Shown: piece after piece, positions 1 to 12,774 of the stretch | Numbering within the stretch: position 1 is the stretch's first letter | How the letters are laid out: every line of letters starts with the position of its first letter | NCBI GenBank assembly: GCA_030062745.1 | Contig: CP099854.1 | Span: forward strand, 4,501,301 to 4,565,300 | DNA length: 64,000 nucleotides | Origin: Capitulum mitella | Lineage: Eukaryota > Arthropoda > Thecostraca > Pollicipedomorpha > Pollicipedidae | Direction of reading: 5' to 3' | Program-made: the position numbers and the translations under genes | Notes under the pieces: model-generated | What the model was told of the DNA's origin: nothing | Databases searched by the model: none | Seen by the model: the letters and a program-made list of their open reading frames with translations, nothing else

Positions 1-529
1 GCCCTCCATGATAGGCGCCAATGGGCCAGATAACACCACACGATTATCCATTGTGGCTGTCAATAAGCGAGACAGAGTCATCTCAGATGCCACCGGCTCA
101 CTCAAATCGTACATAACTATGCTTACCTACTTACCGACTTACTCACTTACCCACTGACTCATGTATGGTACCCTTCCATACCTTTTATCGCTCCTTCAAC
201 GTTCCTGGTATGCTGGGATGTGAATAAACTTTTCATTTATCATAAGGGACTAGAGGTGTAGTACTAATGGCAACCTTTAACTGACTGTTACAATCCGAGA
301 GCATAATGCAACATTTGTTTGCGACGTCATTTTTATTTAAATCATAAAGGCGATGACAGACGTGACCCTGGCTAGTGCTGTGGCTAAGGTGGTGGCGGAT
401 CCAGTGGTGGAGGCGACGGAAGTCACGACGGTGGCAATGGCAACGGGACGGCCGCAATGTCATTAGCCACGGGGCAGCGACAGCAACGGCGGTGACAGAG
501 ATGTAGGTGTCGTTTTACTCTTGCTGGTA

Positions 530-2725
530 TCAGAAGTTGACTTTGGTGACCTGGCCTGGAAAATGACGTCGGAAAACTCTCTTGTTTTGAGCATGGCCAT
601 CTCGGCGGTGGGTACCAGTGACGGCGGCGGCTGCCTCGGTCGTCAGCTTCACCGCGCGCTCCGTCGACTGCACGTGACATGGCACGCCGGTCTTCAGCGG
701 CACTTGTAAGCACCTGTCGAGCTCAGACTCTTCCGTCAACTTTACACGTGGTGGCTCGATGTCGCTTTCCGCGGCGGCGCGCCTGACGTCGACCAGCTCG
801 GTGTACTTCTGCGCGTGGAAGTTGATCTCCGGCGCTTTGAAGCTTCGGATCATCGGGCCCGGACGACGGCGCTGACGGATGGAGCTGATCAGGTTGACCG
901 CTTTGGCTCTGTTGCCTGGTCTGCGTCACCTAGCATCGCAAGGACCGCATTTGGAGTGCGCCATGGAGGAGTTCCTGGCCATGCTACACTGCGCGGTGGC
1001 CAGCGAGACGCCGCTGACGTGTTGCCGCTGCCGCCGCATCTGGTCGACCAGGTGACCTGGCGCGTCCACAACGTCCCACCTGTGCTTGATGCTGATGACC
1101 GTCACCAAAAAAACAGACCACGTGTCGAGGCTGGGTAGAAAGCGCGTCGGATGGGTGTGGGACAGACATGATGCACCGCAGCAGGCGGCTCTGAGCCGTG
1201 TACCTCCTGGCCATGCATAATTTGCCGCGTACTTTTTTCACGACGCCATTTGCGTCGCCGGTCACCACACTCTTCGCGCACTGGTACAGCAGTTTCATGT
1301 CAGAGTTCATGTTCCCCTCTACAGCGTCCGGCAGATCAGGGAAATCATCACATCGCAGAGGCTCGAATGTTTCATGGCAGAAGCTGAGTGTGTGGACACA
1401 CTCTGCCAGGAATGGCAGTGTGTACGGGCCCCGCGATGCGTTTGCCTATCGGGCCGGAAAAGGTGGTCGGCCCAGCGGTCTGGCCATCGATCTGACGAAA
1501 GACGGCGCGATATGGCAGCTCAGCTTGATGACAAAGGCACACAACCCTGCTCAGTGGCCGACCGGCAATCTCTTCGAACTTAGCCAACCATCTACCCCGC
1601 CAACCCACAACCTGGTTGGTGCCCTTACCGCCAACAAACGCCACTTTTCCCATATCAATGCCACGCTCTCCCATAAAAGTACACGGCTTTTGTGCCACTG
1701 TTTCCCTTGTACGGCTACCATCACAGCTAAAATGACCTATATGAACATCGTCTGGGTGCATATTCACAGACACGTTATGCACGGCACTCTTTACAGATTT
1801 CTTCGAGCCAGCCTCAGGCACGATCTCCTTTTTCTTTTCATCATCACGTCCATCACAAAACACAGCACAGCACTGTGAGGCGTTCATGCTCACACCTTTC
1901 ATTTTCTCTTTCCTGGTCTTATCACTGGCCCTCCGCACTTTGGTTTTTGTGATGGCATTCCTCCCCCCCCCCACTATGCAATCGAGACTGAAGACAGTAT
2001 TTTTGACGCCCTTCGAGCACCAATATCAGTGGCATCCAAAGCCTCTGCCACGAAAGCCAAATTCTCACTCCTTTTAGGAAGGAGGTAGGGCATGACGTAT
2101 TCGGGGTCATTCCCACTGCTCTCACAGCTGTCTGACAGCTCATCTCACGGAGTAGTGGCAATTTCCGGGCTGTAGAGGTGCTGGCGGTGGCGGCAGCAGC
2201 GGTGATAGTGGCCGTGGCGGGCGGCGATGGCGGCGCTGACGGCAGCAGTGGTGCTGGCGTTAGTGGCGCCGGCACGGGGCCGGCGACTGCAGTGCGTGTA
2301 GCCGAGGTGTTGGCTGAGATAGTAATGGCGGCGGTAGTCCCTGACGTCTTTGATCTGTTGGTTGCACGTGCTTTGTGGTGCTGCTGCTCTCGCTTCTTCC
2401 AGCGTGCTGTTGTAGCCTGATCTACAGTCCCGATGTACAGGCTCCGGCCCGTTCTCTGGTCACAGGAGGAATGCCCTGTCATAGCAATACCCAGGCTGCG
2501 CGGTCGGCTTTGAGACGCCGAAAAGTGACGCCGTGCGAGTGTTGATGTGACTGGCGTCACGCTGTCGAGGACGTTTCCTTACTGTTTCCTCGAGCTTCCA
2601 TAGCCTGGTGACCGCTTCTCTCACCTTGTCGCTTCTTCTCGTCGGAGTCGATGCCCGGCTCCAAATTTTGATAGTCTCATCAGTCACCTCCTCGATGCCT
2701 TTTTCATGGAGATGTGCTTATCATC
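530..2725 (-). pseudogene. Frame-broken relic of a multicopy, probably transposon-encoded protein family
   Basis: Reading the minus strand from about 2,725 down to 530, homologous-looking protein pieces occur in order but in different frames. First comes an N-terminal piece (2,725-2,460, with EVTDETIKIWSRASTPTRR and a following CDQRTGRSLYIG segment). A low-complexity Ala/Thr-rich stretch follows (about 2,300-2,160), then a middle block (about 1,900-1,400; FDGRDDEKK-like start, CHQAELPYRAVFRQIDG, FSGPIGKRI). Last are 1,310-1,150 and a C-terminal block (853-530; PCHVQSTERAVKLTTEA then RRDGHAQNKR). From memory, this order of blocks, especially the PCH-Q-ER-VK-TEA motif and the LP-R---DG-T-GP-FSGPIGK motif, matches a large uncharacterised protein family found in many copies in arthropod, cnidarian and mollusc genomes. 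I could not search to confirm it. At least three frame changes and internal stops mean this copy is dead. The true function of the family is unknown to me. Confidence 0.6.
2160..2310. repeat. GGC/GCC-rich simple-sequence stretch inside the relic
   Basis: A run of degenerate ggcggc/gcggtg triplets. On the minus strand it encodes an Ala/Thr/Pro-rich spacer that separates the N-terminal and middle blocks of the broken gene. It is probably a later triplet expansion in a linker. Confidence 0.5.
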
Positions 2726-5700
2726 GACACACTCTGAGCGTCATGATTCTCCCCACAACCTGACCGCAAGTTAAAAGTTAATTTGAAGGAAGACTGCATG
2801 GCTTCACAGCAAACTGGGCGGGAGGCAGTCTTATCTTCTTACGAAACGATGCTCCTTCCATGTCGAACTCGCAATTGTAGCAAGAGCAGTAGCTGCGTAC
2901 CTACTTCCAACTTCTGAAGGCATTGCCAGCCTAATGGTGCCTGCTATAATTTTTCACATGTTTCATGAGGAGAAATACTCAATCCATAACTTTATGAATT
3001 CAAAAAATTTCAGATATTTTTATCTACTAATGATTTACCTTGAATTACTTGTCACAAGACAAGCATAATATTTGCCACATTTTACTACGATATTGTTACC
3101 TATGAAACCTTTATTCATTACTTCGCGGCCGTAATTGCATACGACGTCTCGATCTTGCCTATTGGCAGGCACTTTGGATAATCCTACATTTTTTTTTCTG
3201 GTCCATTGATATTCATCGAGGATTGCCACACGTTTACTGGAAAATAAATTCATTTTCGCCCTCATCACTACCACGATTTTCGCAACCAGCGCCACTGTAG
3301 CGACGGCCTGCCGTCAAGACACACTAGCGCCACCTGTTGCATGGAGGGTAAACTACTCTGGAATGACAATTTTCCGACTGATATTGTCGGCTAACGAATA
3401 CAGATAAAGAATTCGTGTTAACACCAACTTGTTGATAAGGCATCGGCGAATTCATTCAATGCCCACCTTTTTTTCCTTCCAAAGCGTGCGCCAGGGCCAG
3501 CCAAATATGGAAAAATGAGCAAAATGAAAAAAACAACCGACCGGTGTAATCAATTTTTTTCGCAAATCGTAAATCTCAGGTCATATTCGAAATCAACGCT
3601 CAAAAACACACCAAAGAACATAAAGGAGGGAAGCTTTTCGAAAAAGTTGAAAAAAGAGTCACCCAATATGTAGTATGTAATAGACTATTTCGTCAGGTGG
3701 GCTAAGGAACAGTAGTCATGTGATGTTACCAAAAGCGAATCTCAAAAGCCGGTCCGGTCTTAAAATGTCAAGTTTGAAATATTCGATTGCTGTCAAAGAA
3801 AGTACTGTTCTGTACACTTTCGAGGAAGGTGATAACAAAAATTACACTTGTTTTGGTCTGTATGAATAATTAGCTAATTTCAAAATTAATGCTCAGATTT
3901 TCACCAACGCAACACCTGCATTCTTAGATCAGTTACGTGTTGTCGCGGCAGTTGAGGCGCACTGGGAAACAGTAATAACAGCCAAGACAACAGCATGGAT
4001 TTGGGGGCTGGGGTTTAAAAGACAAATAGACAATAGTCTTACTTCACCTAACCTAATCTCACCACTCCCTAGGGATGTTCGCTGATAATGTTTACAGTGC
4101 AGCACATAAGATAAACTTACTGTAAAGTTGCGGGTGTAAGGAAACGGTAAAATGATAGGCCTTCAGCCGACCAATGACTTGTTTTCTTTTAAGCCCATAG
4201 AAATTTTACAACAAACCTGATATGAACAATGCTCCAGACAGCAAGGATTTCGACAAGCATTTTGGCCAATTAGTGAACTATGCCTGACGAGTTAACTGGC
4301 TGTCTTGCATCCTATCTGGACACCTGAGCCTAAGAGACTGTGAGTCCTAACTCACAAGCAAGAACCGAACCGGGGAATTCCACGATAGCCCGACAAGAGG
4401 GTGGCACCCTCATGCCTCGGATCGGGACCAAAACTGATGGATGGATCGTCGCATGCACAAAATCCACCTGTGCAAATTTAGTTGCAACAGGTCAACGGCT
4501 CAGGAGTTACGGCCTCCGGCATTTCTGTGACGTTACGCTGCAAATATTTATTCGGTGGCCGATAACCATGTTAAACAGCATTCAAAATATCGATATCCGG
4601 CAGTTTTTGAGCTTGCAAAGGTTTAAGGAGACGGTTCCTGAGCAGACTTTTTATATACAGTCAATAATAAAAAGTTACGGCATGACCTAAGGTCACATGA
4701 CCTTCATTGACCTCATTGCCCGTAACATGTCGTTCTTTCTGGTAGGAAAAATGACTATATTTTGACTTTAAATATAGCAAAAAACAGCGTTTCTGCTATG
4801 TCAGTTTTCATGGCGCAAGGTTGGCAAAGTGACCCTCGAGTGAAGCTTGTTCTGTATACATACGTTTTACACTCATTGCGAACGCTTGGTCAGATATGGC
4901 CACTTTTGTCAGGAAAAAATTGATATAAGTCATCTGAAATCATATATCAGGTCAAGTACGGTCATATATTACAACATTGGTTTCTCGTGAATGGGCAAAG
5001 GTGCGAATGTCAAACAAGTGCCCTTTGATCGCTACAATCGTCCTCATGTGTTCGTCAATGACGTGGATGTCAAAGGCATGTCAGGACGTGTTGGGTCAAG
5101 GGAGACGGCAGACAAAATGTGTCTGTCTTGTTAAAAAAATCGCAATGCCGCAGAATACAGTACAGTATTGAAACACACCTGAGATAATAAAAAACAGCCT
5201 AAAGCCACTAAACAAGAGTTCTTGCGGTCAATACATTTAGGCAAGGTAAAACTAGGTCAAACAAATAATCGTCTATATCTCGGGAACAAATAAAGGTAAA
5301 CATGTGAAGACAACTTTATACGTTGTCTTGAAATATGTCATGAAATTTAACGGTGTCCAAAATGACAAGTATTTTTGAAACAATATCAGGTTAAGTCACG
5401 TCACATAAGGCCATGACATTTCAAAGCCTTCACGAGCATGAACTGCAAGGTACACATATCATGCCTCACCAGAAGTGAATAATGCATACCCTTCGTGCCC
5501 ATTCTGTGGCACCGTGATTTTTCGAGCAAGACAAACACATTTTACCGGCTACCGTCCTTGACCTGACCTGACTTTACCTATCTTTGATTTTCATGTCATT
5601 CAAGAACACATCAGCATGATTATAGCGATAAAATGACGTTCGTTTGACATTTGCACCTCGAACCAATCACGATGGACCAGTGTTGTAGCATCTGACCTTA

Positions 5701-6000
5701 ACTAACCTGATAAGATTTCTTTTCTGATAAAGGTCGTCATATCTGACCAAACATTCGGAATGCTAATTCCAAAGCGCATGTTTCAAGCGATCTTACTTGA
5801 ATACCAGTTTTGACATAAGTTAGTGCTGTGTTCCGATGGCTGTTGACCTGACATGACTTGCGGAAAAAGAAATTGTTTTTTGACAATGAAAGAAGACATT
5901 GCTGGTCCTTTTTGAACTGTTCAGTACTGAACATCAACTTATAGGATGGCCAAATTTACTTTTATTACCCACAGATTTTGGAATTTAAGACCTTGACCAT
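2726..6000. other. AT-rich spacer without recognisable genes
   Basis: About 3.3 kb of AT-rich DNA with only short random open frames. Dispersed TGACCT/AGGTCA-type words appear from about 4,690 onward (for example near 4,690, 5,560 and 5,690), pointing to the same repeat family as the inverted repeat downstream. I see no splice-bounded exon, RNA gene or transposon end here. Confidence 0.6.
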
Positions 6001-6019
6001 GACCTTGTTCCACCTCCTG

Positions 6020-7200
6020 ACCTTAACCCGCGCTAGACTGTGGGTTGGAGACATGCACGCCTGAATGGGGGGTTGACCGCCCCCTAACTCACGAACAGTT
6101 GGTCGCACGATAAAAAGAACACATCGTTGGAAAGCTCGCGACGAGTAGAGTTCGAAACTGGTCTCATGTTTAGTTTTGGAAAATATGTAAGTCATTTACG
6201 CCCTATATGTGATCTCTCATAGCCGCCTGCATGAGATCGAGAAGAGGCCTGGATCTCAAGGGCTGTGACTAATAAAGTCTAGATATAGGCACCAGCGGAT
6301 CGGTAAAAGTCCGCAGGTTCCGATGCACATTTAATTTCTTTGATTTGTTTAATATGTACGCGGAAACGTTGAGTTAAAGACATGGCGACCTGTGCCTCAC
6401 CGCCGCAGACGAACACATTATCAAATTAACGGGAATTAATTTAGCGTCTTTTTTTATTTTCACGAAATATGTTTTTTTCAAGTGTTGTTTCCTGATCCTA
6501 ATGGTTTTTGCGATGGTTTCTCGTGCTTAAATGTTGGAAAAATCGTTAGTTAGCATGTACATAATTGGTGGAGATTTATTTGTGAAAGCCTGTTTATTTC
6601 CAAAATTTGCGCTTTTTTAAATTTCTAAATTTCTTGGTATTATTCGCAACTGTGCAAGCCAGTTTTGCCATTTCCCACCCGATCCGAGTCATTCATCGCC
6701 CATAATGATGGCAATGCATTTTGACTCACAACAGTTATTCGTGGCCTGACCTCGGGTCAGTCGTCGGAGGTCCTTGAAATTTTTCCCATTGACGGCGAAT
6801 GGGTGCCTGGATTCTCCGACACTCAAACTGTTACAATAATCCGCCAGTTTTCGAAAAAAACACGACACGTGTTGTAACGGGCTTGATCTTGGGACAATGA
6901 CCCGGACATTTCCGAAGAATACGAGATATCAGATTTGTTGCATTTATCAAAATATTTTGCGCTTGAAAATTTTATTGTGATATCAAGTTTTGCGAAAAGG
7001 GTACACGGCGCTAGACTTTTTTGAGCATAGGTCCAATTGGCCTGACCTAGGTCAGACACCTTACTTGACCTGAGGTCAAAAATTTGGCACAAGATGTAAA
7101 AAATGATCAAGCAAAAGATGCACAAAGTTTCATGCCGTTGCGTCTGTTCATTCTCTCACAATCTTAGAAAAACCTCAGTGGGGGCGGTCAACCACCACCA
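6020..7200 (+). repeat. Left arm of a large inverted repeat
   Basis: This arm matches the reverse complement of 9,590-10,865 along its whole length. Shared landmarks, in inverted order, include the segment 'cattcatagcc'-like near 6,690, 'gcgtaaatgacttacatat' (as its complement near 6,190), 'tttaactcaacgtttccg' (complement near 6,370), the Leu/Met frame near 6,180, and 'gaacagacgc' (complement near 7,140). The arms are clearly diverged, with many substitutions and small indels, so this is an old duplication or a foldback-type repeat and not a recent palindrome. The spacer between the arms is about 2.4 kb. No transposase is visible inside. Confidence 0.75.
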
Positions 7201-8780
7201 CCAGTCGGGGGCGGATTAAAATACTACGTCGGAGTAAATGCAAGTAAGTTCATTCGTCATACGATTTGATGAGTTTTCGACTGGTATCATTCTCATCTCC
7301 GATGCTCCCTTATTTCTCGAGATCATGAGCGTGGTCTCAAGAACTTTCAAATATGGCACTCTTTACTCTCTCTAAATGTGCATTTGAAACAAAAACGTCT
7401 TTTTATTTACCAGATATAAAGCCGAAACAGAGATTTTTTATTCGGACGCAAAAGTTAACATTTTCATGGTCATCGAGATTGCCGGATGTTACGCCTTTAA
7501 CTTTGCATTATTAATCATACAAAAAGTGTGATCATGAACGATTTCCTAGAACTTTCGCAAGTTCAAAAATGTCTGGATATTTATATTCTAAAAAATATTT
7601 CACAGAGTTATCGGCCATCGGAACAACATCCTTGCGCCGTGACCTCACAGGAATGCCGGAGACCATAATTCCTGAACCGTTGACCTGATCCAACTAAGAT
7701 CATAGAACGTGGGAATGTGAAAGTGTGTGGTGAGAATAGGGCAGGGCCGAAATTTAACTAGATAATGGTATTTACTGTGGTTTTATTGCATCAGTCGAGA
7801 AGAAATATTCAGATAGGCGGATTGCTGCTCCTGCACTCTTATTCCATCTGCCATTGCACATATGACTGTGACACAATGTGTCGCAGTCATATGTGAAAGT
7901 AAAGTGACTTGCATCTTCCCTTCGCATCAAGGCCCCTAGCCAGTAGAACCGAGTGATAAATGATGTGATTATTAGCCGCACTAAATAAGATAAGCCATCG
8001 AGCCCGAAAAATACTTAAACGTTAACTGTAACGGAAGTTATTCAAACAGCACCGAATCAAACGCTTTTCTCGCAATGGGCACATGAATTTCAGCGCTTTC
8101 AGGTTTGTTTTCCAAGTCATTGTTTTCATCGACGGCGTCCGTAAATCCATAGGATCTATTGCCTCTTATATGGCAGCTGAAATGGCTCTGAACAAACCCC
8201 GCGATGAAGCCGACTGTTGCTGTTTTCCCTCCACTCGCGCAGTGGAAAGTGGTTTCGCGCTAACGCGCACTGGAAGGGGAGCACGAAAGTGTCCCCTCTC
8301 CGATCTCGGAAACGCGAAAAGCTAGAGACATGAAATTTTATGGACAGGATAAGGCCATAACGATTCACGTTGCGTGCAATTTCCATGACCCTAGGCCAAT
8401 ATCTTCAAAGCCAAATAGGGTCGAAAAGGTCAGCTTTTGATACTTTCTCGACCCGTATAGGCCATTCCGTACGACTTTTCGAACGAAACGGGAAAAGAGT
8501 GTTTGCTTGGCCGTTAAAACGTGGCATACGATAACTTCCATTCATTTGGTGCCTTGGCTGAGGATTTCGAGTTGATGTCACGTCAGGTCATTGACCTATG
8601 GCGTCATTTTTTCATCTTTTGTGGATCAGACTTCGAGCAACACGGGATAGCTTGAGTGTAAATAAGGGTATAACACGTATCACGTATCATGTAAACACGT
8701 ATCTTTTGGCGTGATTTCAGTGAAGGTTGCCAACATCGGTGCATTGGGTCACTTCCGGCATTTACAGTTATGTATATATG
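7201..8780. other. Spacer between the inverted-repeat arms, no gene seen
   Basis: AT-rich DNA lacking any recognisable coding region. It holds a near-perfect short palindrome (7,857-7,895) and, toward its right end, an alternating TA/TG-rich stretch (about 8,765-8,805). Confidence 0.55.
7857..7895. repeat. Near-perfect palindrome
   Basis: Two 19-nt arms, cacatatgactgtgacaca and tgtgtcgcagtcatatgtg, are separated by one base and differ at one pair (a G-T type mismatch if folded as RNA). With almost no loop it would extrude as a DNA cruciform more easily than it would form an RNA hairpin. Confidence 0.85.
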
Positions 8781-8789
8781 TATATGCAT

Positions 8790-9262
8790 ACATGTATATA
8801 CATGCGAGTATCAATGTGCCAAGCGTATTTTTAGTAGGGTCTTTGAATGCATATTTGATGCAAATCAACATATTGCAAAGAAAATCTGGACAAGGTCACA
8901 AAATAGTTGCCCTTAACTTTTGATGACCTTGACATGAAATGACCCTGATATATGTAAACGTATCCATATGTGCACGCATGTTTTTATTAGGGTCTTTCAA
9001 TGCATATTTCACCCAAATCGACATGTCGCACTGCACATCTGGGCCAGGTCACAAGATATTTGACCTTGATTTTTGGTGACCTTGACCTTCGCTGACCCTG
9101 GTATACGTGAGAGTATCAGAGTGCGCATACATGTTATTATTAGGGTCTCTGAATGCATATTTCATATAGACCGACATGTTGTAAAGCAAAGTTGGATCAG
9201 GTCACAAGCTTCTTGACTTTGATTTTTGATGACCTTGACCTTTATTGACCCTGGCTTTGGTC
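8790..9262 (+). repeat. 153-bp tandem repeat, three units
   Basis: The landmark 'agggtct(t/c)t(g/c)aatgcatattt' recurs at about 8,836, 8,989 and 9,142, giving two exact spacings of 153 bp. Each unit ends with one to three copies of a TGACCTTGACC-like word (near 8,922, 9,060-9,105 and 9,225-9,245). The units are diverged from each other. Confidence 0.8.
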
Positions 9263-9589
9263 TTGGTACATCCATCACTGATGTCCGAATGACGTCGCCT
9301 AATTGCGTTCAAACGGTAATCTTAGGTAGAACGCTAGTCCTTTCACAAAGTTCCCATTTGTCAGCGACAATCGTCGTTTTCGTTATGTTTGCCTGACTTC
9401 AGATGCTTGAAACTTCAAAAATTGCCGGGCGATTACCAATTTTTCTGCGTCAATCGACGACTTATTCAGTTGCCATAAATGGCACAAGGTCGCAGCAACC
9501 AGCTCCGATCCGTTTTCGAGATTTTCAAGAAAAACAGGCGGAGGACACAAAAAGACCCCCTTCCAGGGTGCGTATTAACCTGCTTACAA

Positions 9590-10865
9590 CTGAGGGAGGG
9601 GGACAGTTTTTTGACCGCCCCCTGATGTTTTTCCATGACTGCGAGAGAACGAACAGACGCAGCACCACGAAAGTTTGCATCCCTTTTCCTTGATCATTTT
9701 TACACCTTTTAACCAATTTTTGACTTCAGGTCAAGTAAGGTGACCTAGACAGCCTAAATTTTTTTAACCTATGTTAAAAAAAGTTTAGCGCTCTGTACTC
9801 TTCCGCAAAACATGTTATTACAGTAGAACTTTCGAGGGTTATAAAATTTGATAAATGCAACAAATCAGCTATCTCGGATTAGTCAGAAATGTCCGGGTCA
9901 TTGACCTAAGGTCAAGCCCGTTTCCAACATAAGTTGTTGTTTTTTTCGAACATTGACGGAATTTTCTATACCATCTTGGGTGTGGGGAGTTCCAGATCTC
10001 GTTTCTGTCCGAGAGCACAGTTTCAACGACCTCCGATCACTGACCTGGGGTCAAGGTCACGAATAACTGTAATGAGACAAAATGCACCGATATCAGAATC
10101 GGCTATGAATGACTCAGATCGGGTAGAACATGGCTGAACTGGCTCGCACGATTGCGAATAATACCAAAAAGCCCAAAAGGTTAAAAAAACTGCAAATTTT
10201 TGAAGCAAACAAACTATCTCGAATAAATTTCCACCATCTGTGTAGATTGATAACAACTAAATTTTTTCGACATTTAAGCACGACAAATCATCCCAAGAAC
10301 CACTAGGATCAATAAACAAAACCTAAAATGGCCTATTTCGCGAAAATAAAGGGACGCTAAAATTAGTTCCCGTTAATTTCATACAATTTTCGTCGGCGCC
10401 CGCCGCGCAGCGTTGCGAAAATCACCCTGTCTTTAACTCAACGTTTCCGTGTACATATGAAAGAAACCAGAGAAATTAGGCGTGTATCGTTATCTGAGGA
10501 CTTTTACCTATCCGCTGATGCCTTTATCTAGATTTGATAAGTCACAGCCCATGAGATCCAGGCCGCTTCTCGGTCTCATGCAGGCGGCTATGAGAAAACA
10601 CAAATAGGGCGTAAATGACTTACATATTTTCCAAAACTAAAAATGAGACCAGCTTCTAGGCCTCATGTCCGGCGGCTATGAGAAAAACTATATGGGGCGT
10701 AAATGACTTACATATTATCCAGAACTAAAAGTGAGACCAGTCTCGAGCTCTACTCGTCAGGAGCTTTCCAACGGTGTGATTATTTTTATCGTGCGACTGG
10801 GGGGTCAACCTCCCCCAGTGGGGCGTGCATGACGCCGATCCACAGTCGGGCACGGGTTCACGTCA
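9590..10865 (-). repeat. Right arm of a large inverted repeat
   Basis: This is the inverted counterpart of 6,020-7,200. It carries an additional local tandem duplication of about 86 bp (about 10,580-10,750), in which 'ggcggctatgagaaaa' and 'gcgtaaatgacttacatat' each occur twice. Outside about 10,865 and before about 6,020 the similarity stops, which sets the outer limits. Confidence 0.75.
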
Positions 10866-12770
10866 CAGCAGCTTCGCCGGCTCCCGTCCTTCAAATCAAT
10901 TCAAATCAAAAAATGAAAAAAAGAGCCGGTAGATCCACCACAGACCCACCGAAGTGCGACCTGACACGAAACCACTATTGCTTAGTCGTGATGTCGGTTA
11001 ATTAAATAAGAAACTATAATCAAATCATTGCACGTGCTATACTACGTCCGGGGCGAAGTGAACTACGCACAGCTGATTTCTGGCGACGTGCCAGCCCGAC
11101 CGGCCAGTCACGTGACCAACACCTCAACCAGCATGGCCGAAGGCGCGGGGATTGGGAATGGACGAGATCGACTTTGGACACAAAGCAGTGCTTCGTCGCG
11201 AAGTTTCCAGGACAAGAACGCAGAGGTTTGGGTGCTTAGGGGAGGGGTCCACGACACGGACCATTTCTTCCCCACCACCACCAAAGGGGCCGCGCTCGGT
11301 AGTGCTTCCTCGCGACGCGGAGAGGCAGCTGCAGCGTCCAGCGGTCAAGCGGGATGTGCGCAGCGCGGAGTGGGATCAGCTGGGCGGGACCGGTCCCGGG
11401 AACAGCAGCCTCAGTCGCCAGCGTGGTTCCACGAACTCTCGTCTGGCAGTCGCCAATATTTCTCGAGTGCGCGTTTATTGCTCTTACGTTCTGCAGTGCG
11501 GGAGTTATTAGTCCTGGAAAGGCTTTTTCCTGGGAGAAACTTGCGCTGGACGAAATTCTGCGAGACGCACTTGAGGTGAAAGAGCTTTGACTGGAGTCGG
11601 ACTTTGGTCCTTAACGCACGTTTACCGAACGACCTATCGCGAAACGAGTTTCCACCAGACGAACTTCTCTCCGACGAACTATTGTCCTGCGAACTCTAGT
11701 CCGTCGAATTTTCGCCCGGAAGCCATTTCCTTCCGGGACGTTTGTGTTGTCGACAAGATAACGTTTCTCCGCATCAAAGGATACGTCGCAGACCCTTGAG
11801 CAATTGCTCAGGCCAAGCGTCCATTGTCCTGCCTTTGTTTGGCTGTGGCCACTCGCACAAACTGACACAAAAACGCGGTAAATGAAGAAACAAATTACTT
11901 CGCTTGTAACGAATATTGATGCTCTTAATGTCTGCCCACTAAGCATGTCTAGTTTTGTGTTCACTTCTCTTTTCAAATCAAGAGTCACGCAACGAAACAG
12001 GAAATTGGAGATCTGCTTGCGTCACTGCGCGCTGCGCCAATCAGCGATCGTCACGCGGCGTGCCCTCGCCTGAGCGCGCTGTCTGGCGGCCAAGTTAATT
12101 ATCCGGAATGTTGTCTCCGGCACGCATCGTCCGGGTGACTCGACAGCCGGGGCGACGTCAGCGGCGCAGCTGATGTGTTATTAAACGAAAGAAGCTCACT
12201 GAAGATGCGTGGTTCTCTGGCCCGCAGACGAGCATTTCACAGCATTGGTACCAGGGGTTGGGACGGGGGTCCATGATTCTCCGCTCTTTTGGAAACTTAA
12301 CCCTTTTCCCAGTGGACTGGACGGTGTTGCTAATTCCCGGCAGGGGATGGGCAGATTCTGCCCACCCCGAGATTTTGAGAACTACACATCCGATTTCACC
12401 GCAACAAACGGCGATCGACTTCCCATCACGTAACCTACATTTTTATAAAAAGAAGTTTTCAAAATTTGAAAGGGGTGGACACGGGACCAAAAAAGTCCAA
12501 ATGGGGATATTTTTGACATGTTATAACTCTGTTGTTTATGGGCCTATTTTGATGAAATTGGCATGAATCGGGAGATTATGGATGACGATTTTACCATTAG
12601 TTCACGCAGTTAAAATTTTGAGAAAATTAATAGGCTTTCACAGGGTTTAAAAAAAGGAGGATTAATTTTTCAAGAATATAATTCACAAAAAAGTTAAAAC
12701 CCCTTTTTTAGATTCTGCTAGTCATGTTATGTTGAAGAAATACGAGTCGTAGTACAATATTTGTATACTG
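10866..12770. other. Spacer with no gene recognised
   Basis: The region holds a 183-codon open frame on + (11,028-11,579) and overlapping shorter frames. None has a recognisable domain, and frames of similar length exist in other registers because the DNA is GC-richer here. A CCAAT-type word near 12,038 and gacgtcag near 12,151 occur in a locally GC-rich segment (12,000-12,180). That is compatible with a promoter but not evidence of one. Confidence 0.4.
11640..11735 (+). repeat. Short 15-bp repeat array (acgaacttctctccg type)
   Basis: Five to six degenerate units of exactly 15 bp, built on acgaa(c)tt(c/t)t... In the + frame they read as pentapeptides of the form TNFxP (QTNFSP, TNYCP, ANSSP, SNFRP). 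The same word forms the two larger arrays at 25.2-26.0 kb. Confidence 0.7.
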
Positions 12771-12774
12771 TTAG

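Noticed and set aside
1198-1878. 226-codon + strand ORF
   Set aside because: It is antisense to the conserved blocks of the minus-strand relic at 0.5-2.7 kb. The recognisable protein motifs are on the other strand.
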